NCBI RefSeq assembly: GCF_000968685.2
Contig: NZ_LAKD02000004.1
Coordinates: 237,630 to 301,629, forward strand
Length of the DNA stretch: 64,000 nt
Reading direction: 5' to 3'
Source: Streptomyces antioxidans
Lineage (GTDB): Bacteria > Actinomycetota > Actinomycetes > Streptomycetales > Streptomycetaceae
The notes beneath the pieces were generated by a model. It was not told the DNA's origin and did not search any database. It worked only from the letters and a program-made list of their open reading frames with translations. The position numbers and the translations under genes are program-made. This document shows, piece by piece, positions 41,931-52,013 of this stretch; the stretch's first letter is position 1; each line of letters begins with the position of its first letter.

Positions 41931-44728
41931 CCGCCCGCCCCGCTCCCCGCTCCCCCACGCCCGCCAGCACAGAAGGTCAGAAGGTCCCTCTCGCCATGCG
42001 CAACTCCGCCGTCTTCGTGCCTCATTTCCACTGGGACCGCGAATGGTATGAGCCGTTCCAGGTGTTCCGGCACCGGCTGGTCACCGCCCTGGACACGGTG
42101 CTGGAAACGGCCGAAGCCGACCCGGACTTCCGGTTCACCGTTGACGGGCAGATGGCCGCGATCGAGGACTATCTGGAGATGCGGCCGGAAAACCGCGCCC
42201 GCGTCAGCGCCCTGGTCAGCGAGGGCCGGCTCGCCATCGGCCCGTGGCTCATCCTCCTCGACGAGTTCCTCTGCTCCGGCGAAACCATCGTGCGCAACCT
42301 TCAGCTGGGCTGGGCGGCCGCACAGGAGCTGGGCGGCGCGATGTCCATCGGCTATCTCCCGGACATGTTCGGCCACATCGCGCAGATGCCGCAGATCCTG
42401 GCGCGTGCTGGGATCGGCCATGCGGCGCTGTGGCGCGGCGTTCCCGGTTCCGTCGCGGGTCACGCCTTTCGCTGGCGTGCGCCCGACGGCTCCGAGGTGC
42501 GCACCGAGTTCCTCTTCGACGGTTACGACAACGGTCTCGACGTCCTGCTGGTGCCCGACAGGATCCGCCGCGCGCTGCGCGAGTACGCGCAGATGACCGC
42601 CGAACGATGGGGTGGAGATCCGGTGCTGGCCATGGCCGGAACCGACCACAACGCGCCCGATCCGCACCTGGCCGCGTGGCTTCGGCAGGCATCCAGCGCG
42701 GAGCGGGCCATCACCGTCGCGACGCTCGAGGAGTACATCCGCGAGCATGTGCGCGACGAGGTGTCCGAGGTCGTCACCGGTGAGCTGCGCAGCCATGTGC
42801 GCGGCAACATCCTTCCCGGTGTGCTGTCGGTGCGGCTCGGGCTCAAGCAGCGGATGGCCGTGGCCGAGCGCACCATCGACCACGCCGAGCGGATGAACGC
42901 ACTGTGGACCCGGCGCGATGACGCGCCGTTCCTCGCCCTCGCCTGGCACAAGATCATCGAGTCGACCGCGCATGATTCGGTGGTCGGATCCGGCACCGAC
43001 GAGACCTGCGACCAAGTCGCGGCACGGCTCGCCGAGGCCGCGCAGACGGCTCGTGCCGTTCGGGACGCGGCCCTCGCCGAGCCGGCCGCCCGGGTGCCGG
43101 GCGACGGCTTCCTGGTGGCCAATCCCCTGCCCTGGGAGCGAACGGCCCTGGTCGAGGTGGATGTCATGGTCCCGCGGGAAGAGTCCGCGCTGGTCTCGAC
43201 CGCGGCCGACGGATCCACGCATCCCGTACAGCTGATCTCCCAGGCCCCGACCGTCCTCAGCGACGAACGTCTGGACGCGTCGCAGCTCGAACGGGTGCTG
43301 CGCCGCATCCACCGCCGCGAGCTGTTCGGCCGTCTGATCGACCACTACGACATCGCCCCCGGCTCACTCGTCTTCCACCTCGCCGAGGCGCCCGCCGGGC
43401 CGTTCGACCTGCTGACCCTGCGCCGCGAGGTGGCCGCCGCAGCGGCCGCGCATCCGGGTGAGTGGCGGGTGCGGACGCTGACCGAGGCCCGGGCCACCGC
43501 GCTGGTGCCCGTGGATGTCCCCGCGGGCGGGCTGACCAGTTTCCGGGTCACGGCCGGCGGCCGGTCCGGCGTCCCGGCGACGGCCCACCTCGCTCCCGCG
43601 ACGGCCACGGCCGACACCGTGGCCAACGGGCTGGTCAAGGTCGCGGTCGCCGACGACGGCACCCTGGATATGACGGGGGCGGACGGCACCGTCCTGTCCG
43701 GGGTCGGCCGCCTCGTCGACGGTGGGGACCGTGGAGACAGCTACAACTACGCTCCCCCGGCCCGGGATGTGCTCGTATCGGAGCCGACGAAGATCACCGT
43801 CCGACTCCTCGAGAGCGGACCGCTGCGTTCCAGGATGCTGGTCACCCGCGTCTATGACTGGCCCGCCGCGCTCTCCCACGACCGGGATCTGCGCAGCGGC
43901 CACACCGTCCAGACGCCGGTGGACACGCTGGTGGAGGTGCGCGCGGGCGAGCCGTTCGTCCGACTGTCCACCTCGTTCCTGAACCAGAGCGCCGACCACC
44001 GGCTGCGCCTGCACGTTCCGCTGCCCCAGCCGGTGGACACCTCCGCGTCCGCTGGACAGTTCGCCGTCACCGGGCGCGGGCTCACCGCCGAGGGCGGCTG
44101 GGGCGAGTTCCCGATCCCGACGTTTCCGGCGAGTTCCTTCGTCTCGGCCGGCCCCGCCACCGTCCTGCTCGACCACACCGGCGAATACGAACTCGTCGAC
44201 GGCGGCCGCGCACTCGCCATCACCCTGCTGCGCGCCATCGGTTCGATCAGCGTCAACATCCATCCGCTCCGTGACGAGCCCGCGGCGAGCGAAATCGCCG
44301 CACCGGGCGCGCAGGATCTCGGCATGCGCATCGAGAGCCGTTTCGCCATCGTGCCCTCAGCGGCGGGCTGGCAGGGGGCGAACGCGGTGGCTCTGGCCGA
44401 GGAGTTCCGCAACGACGCCCTCGTCGCCCGCGGGACCGCGCCCAGCACGGGCCCGCTTCCGCCCGCCACCAGCGGCATCCGGGTCGATGGCCGCGATGTG
44501 CACGTCTCAAGCATCCGCCGCGTCACCGACGACGCGCGCGGCACCGGAACCGAGGTGCGATTGGCCGCGATGAGCGACACCGCGTCGAACGTCGGCATCA
44601 CCGGTGGGTTCACCGAAGCCACCACGGTGGACCTGCTCGGCCGGCCGGTCTCTCGGCCGGAGCCGGTGCGCGGCAGGCTCGACCTCGTCCTCGGACCGTG
44701 GGAAATCCGCACCGTCGTGCTCAGGTAA
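41927..44728 (+). CDS. Glycoside hydrolase family 38 alpha-mannosidase
   Basis: A 933-residue cytoplasmic enzyme. The zinc ligands are in FVPHFHWDREWYE (H33 and D37, counting from the ATG at 41927), the probable nucleophile Asp is in LPDMFGHIAQMP (D146), and TAHDSVVGSGTDETCDQV is the later conserved block. The C-terminal beta domains are complete. Relatives include bacterial alpha-mannosidases and mannosylglycerate hydrolases. An ATG at 41996 is an alternative start. Placed after sugar permeases and before a GH2 gene, it likely trims an imported mannose-containing glycoside. No signal peptide is visible. Confidence 0.92.
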   Translation: MTARPAPRSPTPASTEGQKVPLAMRNSAVFVPHFHWDREWYEPFQVFRHRLVTALDTVLETAEADPDFRFTVDGQMAAIEDYLEMRPENRARVSALVSEGRLAIGPWLILLDEFLCSGETIVRNLQLGWAAAQELGGAMSIGYLPDMFGHIAQMPQILARAGIGHAALWRGVPGSVAGHAFRWRAPDGSEVRTEFLFDGYDNGLDVLLVPDRIRRALREYAQMTAERWGGDPVLAMAGTDHNAPDPHLAAWLRQASSAERAITVATLEEYIREHVRDEVSEVVTGELRSHVRGNILPGVLSVRLGLKQRMAVAERTIDHAERMNALWTRRDDAPFLALAWHKIIESTAHDSVVGSGTDETCDQVAARLAEAAQTARAVRDAALAEPAARVPGDGFLVANPLPWERTALVEVDVMVPREESALVSTAADGSTHPVQLISQAPTVLSDERLDASQLERVLRRIHRRELFGRLIDHYDIAPGSLVFHLAEAPAGPFDLLTLRREVAAAAAAHPGEWRVRTLTEARATALVPVDVPAGGLTSFRVTAGGRSGVPATAHLAPATATADTVANGLVKVAVADDGTLDMTGADGTVLSGVGRLVDGGDRGDSYNYAPPARDVLVSEPTKITVRLLESGPLRSRMLVTRVYDWPAALSHDRDLRSGHTVQTPVDTLVEVRAGEPFVRLSTSFLNQSADHRLRLHVPLPQPVDTSASAGQFAVTGRGLTAEGGWGEFPIPTFPASSFVSAGPATVLLDHTGEYELVDGGRALAITLLRAIGSISVNIHPLRDEPAASEIAAPGAQDLGMRIESRFAIVPSAAGWQGANAVALAEEFRNDALVARGTAPSTGPLPPATSGIRVDGRDVHVSSIRRVTDDARGTGTEVRLAAMSDTASNVGITGGFTEATTVDLLGRPVSRPEPVRGRLDLVLGPWEIRTVVLR

Positions 44729-44759
44729 TCAACGACGCCAGCAGGAAAGTTGTGACCTC

Positions 44760-47735
44760 TTGACTTCCAAGCCTTCCGCGTCTGTCTCGGACATCACACC
44801 TGGGCGTGGCGCGCTGCGCCCGGCACGCTCGTGGCTGCGCTCCGACGCCCCTTCTCTCTCGCTGAACGGGCCCTGGCGCTTCCGTCTGTCACCCACGGCA
44901 TCGGTGGCGCGGGACTTCGCCGCCGAGGGCTTCGACGACCACAGTTGGGACAGCATCCCGGTGCCCTCGCACTGGGTGCTCCAGGGGGACGGGGCCTACG
45001 GCCGGCCGATCTACACAAACATCCAGTTCCCGTTTCCGATCGACCCTCCCCACGTTCCGGATGAGAACCCCACCGGCGACTACCGCCGCCACTTCCCGCT
45101 GCCTTCGGGCTGGTCGCAGGGGAGCGGTGTCGTGCTGCGGTTCGACGGGGTCGAATCGCTGTTCACGGTGTGGGTGAACGGTGTCGAGATCGGCAGCGCC
45201 AGCGGCAGTCGGCTCGCCCATGAGTTCGACGTGACCGGCGCGGTCCACCCGGGCGACAACGTCGTGGCGGTGCGCGTGCACCAGTGGTCGGCGGCCAGCT
45301 ACGTCGAGGACCAGGACCAGTGGTGGCTGCCGGGCATCTTCCGCGATGTCACCCTCCTCCTCCGGCCGGCCGGAGCCATCGAGGACGTCTGGCTGCGGAC
45401 CGGTTTTGACAACGGGCGGGGGCGACTCGACCCGGAAGTCATCGCCGGTCCGGCGGCGTTCCCCCTCACCCTGCGCATCCCCGAACTCGGCGTCGAACAG
45501 GTGTGGAACACCGCAGCGGAGGTGAAACGCCTCGACATCGCGGGCGTGGAGCCGTGGTCGGCCGAGCGGCCCCGTCTGTATGACGCCGCCGTGTCCTCGG
45601 CCGCGGAGCACATCACGCTGCGGGTCGGCTTCCGCACGGTCGAGATCCGCGGGGATCAGTTCCTGGTCAACGGCCGCCGCGTGGTGTTCCACGGGGTGAA
45701 TCGCCACGAGGCCCATCCCGAGCGCGGCCGTGTCTTCGACGAGGCACACGCCCGCGACGACCTGGCCCGCATGAAGCGGTTCAACGTGAACGCCATCCGC
45801 ACCAGCCACTACCCACCGCATCCACGGCTGCTGGACCTCGCCGACGAGCTCGGATTCTGGGTCGTCCTCGAATGCGATCTGGAGACGCACGGCTTCGACA
45901 CGGTCGGCTGGACCGGCAATCCGAGCGACGACCCCGCATGGCGCGAGGCCTATCTGGACCGCGTCCAACGCACCGTCGAACGCGACAAGAACCATCCCAG
46001 CATCGTGATCTGGTCGCTCGGCAACGAGGCGGGGACGGGGAGCAACCTCGCGGCGATGTCGGCATGGGTCCACGCCCGCGACGCCGAACGTCCCGTGCAC
46101 TACGAGGGTGACCACACCGGCGACTACACCGACATCTACTCGCGGATGTACGCATCGGTGGCCGAGACCGAGGAGATCGGCGCCCCGGGCGCCCGCTCGC
46201 CGCTGCTCGACTGCACTCCGGCCCAGAGCGCGCGCCAGCGCGCCAAGCCGTTCTTGCTGTGCGAGTACGCACACGCCATGGGCAACGGGCCGGGAGCCCT
46301 CGACCGGTACGAAGCACTCGTGCACACGTATCCACGGCTGCACGGCGGGTTCGTATGGGAGTGGCGCGACCACGGCATCCTGGCCACCACCCCGGCGGGG
46401 ACGCCGTACTACGCTTACGGCGGTGACTTCGCGGAGGCGGTGCACGACGGGAACTTCGTCATGGACGGCATGCTGTTGAGCGACGACGCCCCCACGCCCA
46501 GCCTCCATGAGTACAAGGCGGTCGTCCAGCCGGTCCGCTTCGCCTTCGACGCGGACACGGTCGCGATCTCCAATCTGCGGCACTCGGCCGACACCTCCGA
46601 TCTGCGTTTCCGCTGGCGCGTGGAACACGACGGAAACCCGGTGGCCCGCGGTGAGTTGAAGGTTCCCGTCGTCCCCGCGGGCGGGTCGGAACGGGTCCAG
46701 CTGCCGCATATCGACGTGTCGCCCGACGCCGAGACATGGCTCACGATCGACGCGGTGCTGACGGCCGCGACCGCCTGGGCGCCGGAAGGGCACGTGGTCG
46801 CGAGCGCCCAGCTGGACCGCTCGGTACGCCGTCCCGTCCCCGCTGTCCGCACGCGGAAGGACTGGCGTCCGGGCGATGGAACGCTGACGCTCGGCATCGC
46901 CGAGTTCATCAGCGGATCCCTGGTCAGGCTCGCCGGCCGGGCGGTGACGGGCCCACGGTTGGAGCTGTTCCGCGCCCCGACGGACAACGACGAAAGCCCC
47001 TCTGATGGGGTCGAGGGGAGCGACGCCAGCACTCCCGGGGTGGCCAACGCCGAACTGTGGCGGCGCGCGGGACTCGACCGGCTGACCAGCCGCCGCCTGT
47101 CGGTGTCACACGCCGCGGACGCCCTGTGCACCGTCGACAGGGTCTCCTCGGCGAACTCCGCCACATCGGTGACGGTCGAGTCCGTCTGGTCCCTGGAAGA
47201 CGGCGAACTGGAACTGCGCGTGGAGATCGAGCCGTCCCGTGGCTGGACGGCCGTGTGGCCTCGGATCGGGATTCGCTTCGACCTGCCCGACGGCGATGCC
47301 GCCGTCGACGGCGCCGAGTGGTTCGGTCTCGGCCCGCTCGAGTCCTACCCCGACAGTCTGCGCGCGGCACGCACGTCCCGGTTCTCCTCCACCATCGAAG
47401 ACCTCACGGTCGACTACGGGCGTCCCCAGGAGAGCGGGCACCGCTCCGGACTGCGCCGGCTGACGCTGACGAGCGGCGGAACCAAGGTACTGCGCCTCGA
47501 CGCACTCCCGGATGCGCACGGCCGCCGCCCCGGCTACACCCTGAGCCGCCACACGCCCCAACAGATCGCGCAAGCCCGGCATGCCTTTGAGCTTCCCGAA
47601 GCGACGACGAGTCACCTCATCATCGACGCGGCCCAGCACGGGCTCGGCTCACGGGCCTGTGGGCCCGACGTGCACCCAGAGTTCGCGCTCCGCCCGCAAG
47701 CGCGCACGATCAGGCTTCGCCTCACGGCGGGCTAG
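44760..47735 (+). CDS. Glycoside hydrolase family 2, beta-galactosidase (LacZ) type
   Basis: A 991-residue enzyme from a TTG at 44760, 10 bp after AGGAAAG; no better in-frame start exists nearby. Domain order matches LacZ: an N-terminal jelly roll starting at LNGPWRFRLS, an immunoglobulin-like domain, a TIM barrel with the acid/base Glu in WSLGNEAGTG (E423) and the nucleophile in LLCEYAHAMGNG (E502), then C-terminal beta domains. It lacks a signal peptide. As the last gene of the operon it probably removes a beta-linked galactose (or similar sugar) from the same imported glycan. Confidence 0.93.
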   Translation: MTSKPSASVSDITPGRGALRPARSWLRSDAPSLSLNGPWRFRLSPTASVARDFAAEGFDDHSWDSIPVPSHWVLQGDGAYGRPIYTNIQFPFPIDPPHVPDENPTGDYRRHFPLPSGWSQGSGVVLRFDGVESLFTVWVNGVEIGSASGSRLAHEFDVTGAVHPGDNVVAVRVHQWSAASYVEDQDQWWLPGIFRDVTLLLRPAGAIEDVWLRTGFDNGRGRLDPEVIAGPAAFPLTLRIPELGVEQVWNTAAEVKRLDIAGVEPWSAERPRLYDAAVSSAAEHITLRVGFRTVEIRGDQFLVNGRRVVFHGVNRHEAHPERGRVFDEAHARDDLARMKRFNVNAIRTSHYPPHPRLLDLADELGFWVVLECDLETHGFDTVGWTGNPSDDPAWREAYLDRVQRTVERDKNHPSIVIWSLGNEAGTGSNLAAMSAWVHARDAERPVHYEGDHTGDYTDIYSRMYASVAETEEIGAPGARSPLLDCTPAQSARQRAKPFLLCEYAHAMGNGPGALDRYEALVHTYPRLHGGFVWEWRDHGILATTPAGTPYYAYGGDFAEAVHDGNFVMDGMLLSDDAPTPSLHEYKAVVQPVRFAFDADTVAISNLRHSADTSDLRFRWRVEHDGNPVARGELKVPVVPAGGSERVQLPHIDVSPDAETWLTIDAVLTAATAWAPEGHVVASAQLDRSVRRPVPAVRTRKDWRPGDGTLTLGIAEFISGSLVRLAGRAVTGPRLELFRAPTDNDESPSDGVEGSDASTPGVANAELWRRAGLDRLTSRRLSVSHAADALCTVDRVSSANSATSVTVESVWSLEDGELELRVEIEPSRGWTAVWPRIGIRFDLPDGDAAVDGAEWFGLGPLESYPDSLRAARTSRFSSTIEDLTVDYGRPQESGHRSGLRRLTLTSGGTKVLRLDALPDAHGRRPGYTLSRHTPQQIAQARHAFELPEATTSHLIIDAAQHGLGSRACGPDVHPEFALRPQARTIRLRLTAG

Positions 47736-47748
47736 GAGCGATTCGTCA

Positions 47749-48477
47749 TCAGGAGAGCCAGTCGGCATAGCGGGTGGGGGCGAGGTCGGCGCCCGTGTCG
47801 GTGATGACGTCGCCCTTGACGGCGCCGAACATGCCCGCGGTGGGGTCGGTGACGACGGTGCGGTTGTCGCCCTTGTGGGACAGGGTGATCCGGCCCAGCT
47901 CATCCAGGGGGAAGACCTCGGGGCCCGCGACATCGCGAATGCCGCGCAGCGGGGGACCCTGGGCCACGTCCGCCACCGCGGCGGCCACGTCCTCGGCGGC
48001 GATCGGCTGGATCGGCGTGGCGGGCAGCCGGACGCTCTCACCGTCGGCGGTCCAGGACAGGATCGCGTCGATGAACTCCATGAACTGCGTCGCCCGCACG
48101 ATCGAGTACGGGATCGGCCCGGTCGCGAGGATGTGCTCCTGGAGCACCTTGGCACGGAAGTAGACCAGCTCGGGCACGTGGTCCACGCCGACGATCGAGA
48201 GGATGACGAAGTGCCGTACACCGCCCTTCTGGGCGGCGGCCAGCAGATTGTCCATCGAGGTCTGGAAGAAGGCCGTGGCGGCTTCGTCGAAGGTCGGGGA
48301 GTTCGTCAGGTTGACGAGGACGTCGGCCCCCGCCGCGGCCTCCTCCAGCCCCTTGCCGCTGAGGACGTCCACGCCCGTGGATGGCGCGTGCGGCACCGCC
48401 TCATGCCCGGCGGCGTTCAGAATCCTGACGACGCGCGACCCGATCAGTCCGGTGCCGCCGATGACCGCGAACTTCAT
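47749..48477 (-). CDS. NAD(P)-binding Rossmann protein (NmrA/atypical SDR)
   Basis: A 242-residue atypical SDR. The N terminus has FAVIGGTGLIGSRVVRIL, the NmrA-type GxxGxxG nucleotide-binding loop. There is no SDR Tyr-Lys pair of the usual spacing; LVYFRAKVLQEHILA occupies that region, as in NmrA-like sensors and quinone reductases. It converges on the GH2 gene and is divergent from malic enzyme. A redox-sensing or NAD(P)H-quinone reductase role is possible. Confidence 0.85.
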   Translation of the reverse strand: MKFAVIGGTGLIGSRVVRILNAAGHEAVPHAPSTGVDVLSGKGLEEAAAGADVLVNLTNSPTFDEAATAFFQTSMDNLLAAAQKGGVRHFVILSIVGVDHVPELVYFRAKVLQEHILATGPIPYSIVRATQFMEFIDAILSWTADGESVRLPATPIQPIAAEDVAAAVADVAQGPPLRGIRDVAGPEVFPLDELGRITLSHKGDNRTVVTDPTAGMFGAVKGDVITDTGADLAPTRYADWLS

Positions 48478-48496
48478 GACACGCCCTTCGTCGAGG

Positions 48497-48567
48497 TATG
48501 CCCGTGACAGATATGCCCGCGATGAGACGAATAACCGTATCCGGGCATTGCATGCAGCGAGCCCGGA
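48497..48567. promoter_or_regulatory. Repeats in the divergent promoter before malic enzyme
   Basis: A direct repeat TATGCCCG(T/C)GA occurs at 48497-48507 and 48512-48522, 15 bp apart. An inverted repeat TCCGGGC...GCCCGGA with 14 bp between the arms lies at 48540-48567, centred on GCATGC. These are the only clear structures in the 229-bp gap between divergent genes and may bind a regulator. Confidence 0.35.
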
Positions 48568-48706
48568 CACGTTCTCTCAAAGATCGACGAGCGGTGGCGG
48601 CAGCTCTATGCGCACGGTGGAGATGGCGCCGCGGGACTCTCCCGGTCCGGGTTGGCCGCGCGGCGCCCGCGCACCTACCCACAGACCCACATTGGGGAGA
48701 GGCATC

Positions 48707-50380
48707 ATGGCCAAGAGCACCGTGCGGACCCCTGCCACTCCGGACGCCCTGATGGATCCGCTCCTCAACCACGGCGTGGCGTTCACGCGGCCGGAGCGGG
48801 ACGAGCTGGGCCTCACCGGGCGGCTGCCGTCCGGAGTGCTGACGCTGGAGCAGCAGGCGCTCCGCGCCCACCAGCAGTTGCGGGCCCAGGACGGTGACCT
48901 GGCCAAGAACGTGTACCTGGAGCAGCTGCACGACCGCGACGAGACCCTGTACTTCAAGGTGCTCACCGAGCACCTTGTGGAGCTGTTGCCGATCGTGTAC
49001 GACCCCACGGTGGGCGAGGCGATCGAGAAGTACTCCCATGAGTACCGCCGCCCCCGAGGGGTCTTCCTCTCCATCGACGCCCCGGAGGACATGGAGAAGG
49101 CCTTCGCCACCCTGCGGCTCGGGCCCGAGGACGTGGACCTGATCGTGTGCACCGACGCCGAGGAGATCCTGGGCATCGGCGACTGGGGCGTGGGCGGGAT
49201 CCAGATCGCGGTGGGGAAGCTGGCCGTCTACACCGCGGCGGCCGGTATCGATCCGCGCCGTGTCATCGCCGTGTCACTGGACGTGGGCACGGACCGTGAG
49301 TCGCTGCTGAAGGACCCGCTGTACCTGGGCAACCGGCACGCCAGGGCCCGCGGCGCGGAGTACGACGCGTTCATCGAGAGGTATCTGCGCACGGCCTCGT
49401 CGTTGTTCCCGGACGCGCTGCTGCACTTCGAGGACTTCGGCCCGAGCAACGCCCGGCGGATCCTGGAGACGTACGGCCGCAGCTACCGGATCTTCAACGA
49501 CGATATGCAGGGCACCGGTGCGATCACCCTGGCCGCGGCCCTGTCGGCGGTGAAGGTCGGCGGGGTGCCGATGCGCGACCAGAAGCTCGTGGTCTTCGGT
49601 GCGGGCACCGCCGGAGTGGGCATCGCCGATCAGCTGCGTGATGCCATGATCCGCGACGGCGCGAGCCCCGAGCAGGCCACCGCGCAGGTGTGGCTGATCG
49701 ACAAGCAGGGCCTGCTCATCCGCGGCATGACCGACCTGCGCGACTTCCAGCAGCCCTACGCCCGCGACCGGTCGGAGGTCGCCGGCTGGGCGGCCGACGG
49801 GGACGCGATCTCACTGCTGGAGACCGTGCGCCGGGTGGAGCCGACGATCCTGCTCGGCACCTCCACCGTGCACGGTGCGTTCACCCGCGAGGTGGTCGAG
49901 GCCATGGCGGCGGGTACCGAACGCCCGATCGTCTTCCCGCTCTCCAACCCCACCTCGCGCATCGAGGCCATGCCGGAGGACATCATCGCCTGGTCGAAGG
50001 GCAAGGCCCTGATCGCGACCGGCATCCCCGTCCCGCCCGTGGAACACGACGGTGTGACCTACCGGATCGCGCAGGCCAACAACGCGCTGCTGTATCCCGG
50101 ACTGGGCCTGGGCACCGTCGTCTCCGGAGCGTCCACGGTGACCGCGGCCATGCTGCTCGCCGCCGCTCAAGCGGTGGCCGACCAGGTCGACCTCACCCAG
50201 CCCGGTGCTTCCCTGCTGCCGCCGGTGGAGAACCTGCGGGAGTCCTCGGCGATGACCGCGACGGCGGTGGTCAAGGCGGCGGTCGGCGAGGGCGTGGCCA
50301 CCAGCAAACCGGCCGATCCCGCCCGGGCCGTCCGCCAGGCCATGTGGGAGCCCGTCTACGGCGACGGAGCGGCGCGATGA
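48707..50380 (+). CDS. NAD-type malic enzyme
   Basis: A 557-residue malic enzyme, of the long bacterial/eukaryotic-like type. Motifs in order: LPIVYDPTVGEA, VCTDAEEILGIGDWGVGG, EDFGPSNARRILE, and FNDDMQGTGAITLA, followed by the nucleotide-binding loop VFGAGTAGVGIAD. The reaction is oxidative decarboxylation of malate to pyruvate. ATG 48707 follows GGGGAGAGG. Its stop overlaps the fumarase start, so fumarate to malate to pyruvate steps are encoded together. Confidence 0.93.
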   Translation: MAKSTVRTPATPDALMDPLLNHGVAFTRPERDELGLTGRLPSGVLTLEQQALRAHQQLRAQDGDLAKNVYLEQLHDRDETLYFKVLTEHLVELLPIVYDPTVGEAIEKYSHEYRRPRGVFLSIDAPEDMEKAFATLRLGPEDVDLIVCTDAEEILGIGDWGVGGIQIAVGKLAVYTAAAGIDPRRVIAVSLDVGTDRESLLKDPLYLGNRHARARGAEYDAFIERYLRTASSLFPDALLHFEDFGPSNARRILETYGRSYRIFNDDMQGTGAITLAAALSAVKVGGVPMRDQKLVVFGAGTAGVGIADQLRDAMIRDGASPEQATAQVWLIDKQGLLIRGMTDLRDFQQPYARDRSEVAGWAADGDAISLLETVRRVEPTILLGTSTVHGAFTREVVEAMAAGTERPIVFPLSNPTSRIEAMPEDIIAWSKGKALIATGIPVPPVEHDGVTYRIAQANNALLYPGLGLGTVVSGASTVTAAMLLAAAQAVADQVDLTQPGASLLPPVENLRESSAMTATAVVKAAVGEGVATSKPADPARAVRQAMWEPVYGDGAAR

Positions 50381-51855
50381 CCGCGCGGCACCCCGCCTCG
50401 GCCCGTGACGGCGACGCCCCGGAGGTCCTTGACCTTCCCATCGGCCTACACGCCACCGGCACCCGCCGGGAGACCGACTCGATGGGCGCGATCGACGTCC
50501 CCGCGGACCGGTACTGGGGCGCGCAGACCCAGCGGTCCCTGATCCACTTCTCCATCGGGGACGACCGGATGCCCGAGGCCGTCTACCACGCCTACGGACA
50601 CGTCAAGAAGGCCGCCGCGGTCGTCAACGGGCGGGCCGGACGGCTGCCGGACTGGAAGGCCGAGCTGATCCAGCAGGTGGCCGACGAGGTCATCGCGGGC
50701 GGGCTCGATGACCACTTCCCGTTGTACGTGTGGCAGACCGGGTCCGGGACGCAGTCCAACATGAACACCAACGAGGTGATCAGCAACCGCGCGATCCAGC
50801 TGGTCGGCGGCGAGTTGGGCAGCAAGTCACCCATCCACCCCAACGACCACGTCAACATGGGGCAGTCCTCGAACGACACCTTCCCCACCGCCATGCACGT
50901 GGCCGCGGTCAAGGCGGTCCACGAACGGCTGCTGCCCAGTGTGCGGGCGCTCCAGCGGGCGATCGGGGCCAAGGCGGACCAGTGGCGGGACGTGGTGAAG
51001 ATCGGCCGCACCCATCTGGAGGACGCGGTGCCGCTCACGGTCGGCCAGCAGTGGTCCGGCTACGCCCGCCAACTGGACCAGGCCGCCGACCGGCTCACCC
51101 GGTCCGCGGAAGGACTGCACGAACTCGCCGCGGGCGGTACGGCGGTCGGCACGGGGCTGAACGCGCCAGCGGACTTCGGTGAGCGGATCGCCGCCGAGAT
51201 CGCTTCGGCCACCGGCTACCCGTTCACCACCGCCGCCAACAAGTTCGCCGCCCAAGGCGGCCTGGACGCCATGGTCGGCGCCTCGGCCGGGCTGCGGGCC
51301 CTCGCCGTACCGCTGATGAAAATCGCCAACGACATCCGGTGGCTGGCCTCCGGGCCCCGCTGCGGCCTCGGTGAACTGCGTCTCCCGGCCAATGAGCCGG
51401 GGTCCTCGATCATGCCGGGCAAGGTCAACCCGACCCAGTGCGAGGCGATGGTCATGGTCTGCATCCAGGTGCTGTCCGAGGACTCGGCCATCGCCTTCGC
51501 GGGCTCACAGGGCAACTTCGAGCTCAACGCCATGCGCCCGGTCATCATCAACAACTTCCTGCACGCGGCCACCATCCTCGCCGACGCCTGCGCCAAGCTG
51601 CGGCAGTACTGCATCGAGGGCGCCCAGCTCAACCGCGACCAGATCGACGATGACGTCAACCGGTCCCTCATGCTGGTCACCGCCCTCTCCCCCGTCATCG
51701 GCTACGACAAGGCCTCGGCCATCGCGCACAAGGCCGACGACGAGGGCACCACCCTGCGCGAGGCCGCACTGGCCTCGGGCGACGTCACCGCGAAGGACTT
51801 CGACCGCATCGCCGACCCGGCCGCCATGGTCGGGTCGGCCGAGCGGCGCGGGTGA
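50377..51855 (+). CDS. fumC: Class II fumarate hydratase
   Basis: A 492-residue class II fumarase. The conserved blocks are WQTGSGTQSNMNTNEV, NDHVNMGQSSNDTFPTAMH, IGRTHLEDAVPLTVGQ and GSSIMPGKVNPTQCE at about residues 341-355. The 25 residues before the conserved DSMGAIDVPADRYWG are an extra N-terminal extension. Translationally coupled to malic enzyme (ATGA). It hydrates fumarate to L-malate. A 14-bp tandem repeat runs through its stop codon. Confidence 0.93.
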   Translation: MTARHPASARDGDAPEVLDLPIGLHATGTRRETDSMGAIDVPADRYWGAQTQRSLIHFSIGDDRMPEAVYHAYGHVKKAAAVVNGRAGRLPDWKAELIQQVADEVIAGGLDDHFPLYVWQTGSGTQSNMNTNEVISNRAIQLVGGELGSKSPIHPNDHVNMGQSSNDTFPTAMHVAAVKAVHERLLPSVRALQRAIGAKADQWRDVVKIGRTHLEDAVPLTVGQQWSGYARQLDQAADRLTRSAEGLHELAAGGTAVGTGLNAPADFGERIAAEIASATGYPFTTAANKFAAQGGLDAMVGASAGLRALAVPLMKIANDIRWLASGPRCGLGELRLPANEPGSSIMPGKVNPTQCEAMVMVCIQVLSEDSAIAFAGSQGNFELNAMRPVIINNFLHAATILADACAKLRQYCIEGAQLNRDQIDDDVNRSLMLVTALSPVIGYDKASAIAHKADDEGTTLREAALASGDVTAKDFDRIADPAAMVGSAERRG

Positions 51856-51900
51856 AGAGGCGCGGGTGAAGGGACGCGAATGAAGGGACGCGGGTGAAGG
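51845..51900 (+). repeat. Four 14-bp tandem repeats across the fumC stop
   Basis: The unit GGCGCGGGTGAAGR / GACGCGGGTGAAGG is repeated four times without gaps (51845-51858, 51859-51872, 51873-51886, 51887-51900). The first unit contains the fumC stop codon. Every unit contributes a TGA, though in different frames, since 14 is not a multiple of three. It may be a slippage product. Confidence 0.7.
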
Positions 51901-52013
51901 GGTGTGCCCCCTCGCCGCCGCGGTCGTCCGGGCCGTCGAGTTCCGGTTGTAGATATATGCGTCCGTCTCACTCGGAACGTGCGCTTCCGCCCGTATGTCG
52001 TGCCACACTGTGG

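Noticed and set aside
41135..44728. 1197-codon frame starting inside the MalG permease
   Set aside because: The first 264 codons are out-of-frame permease sequence; the real GH38 starts at 41927 by overlap with the permease stop.
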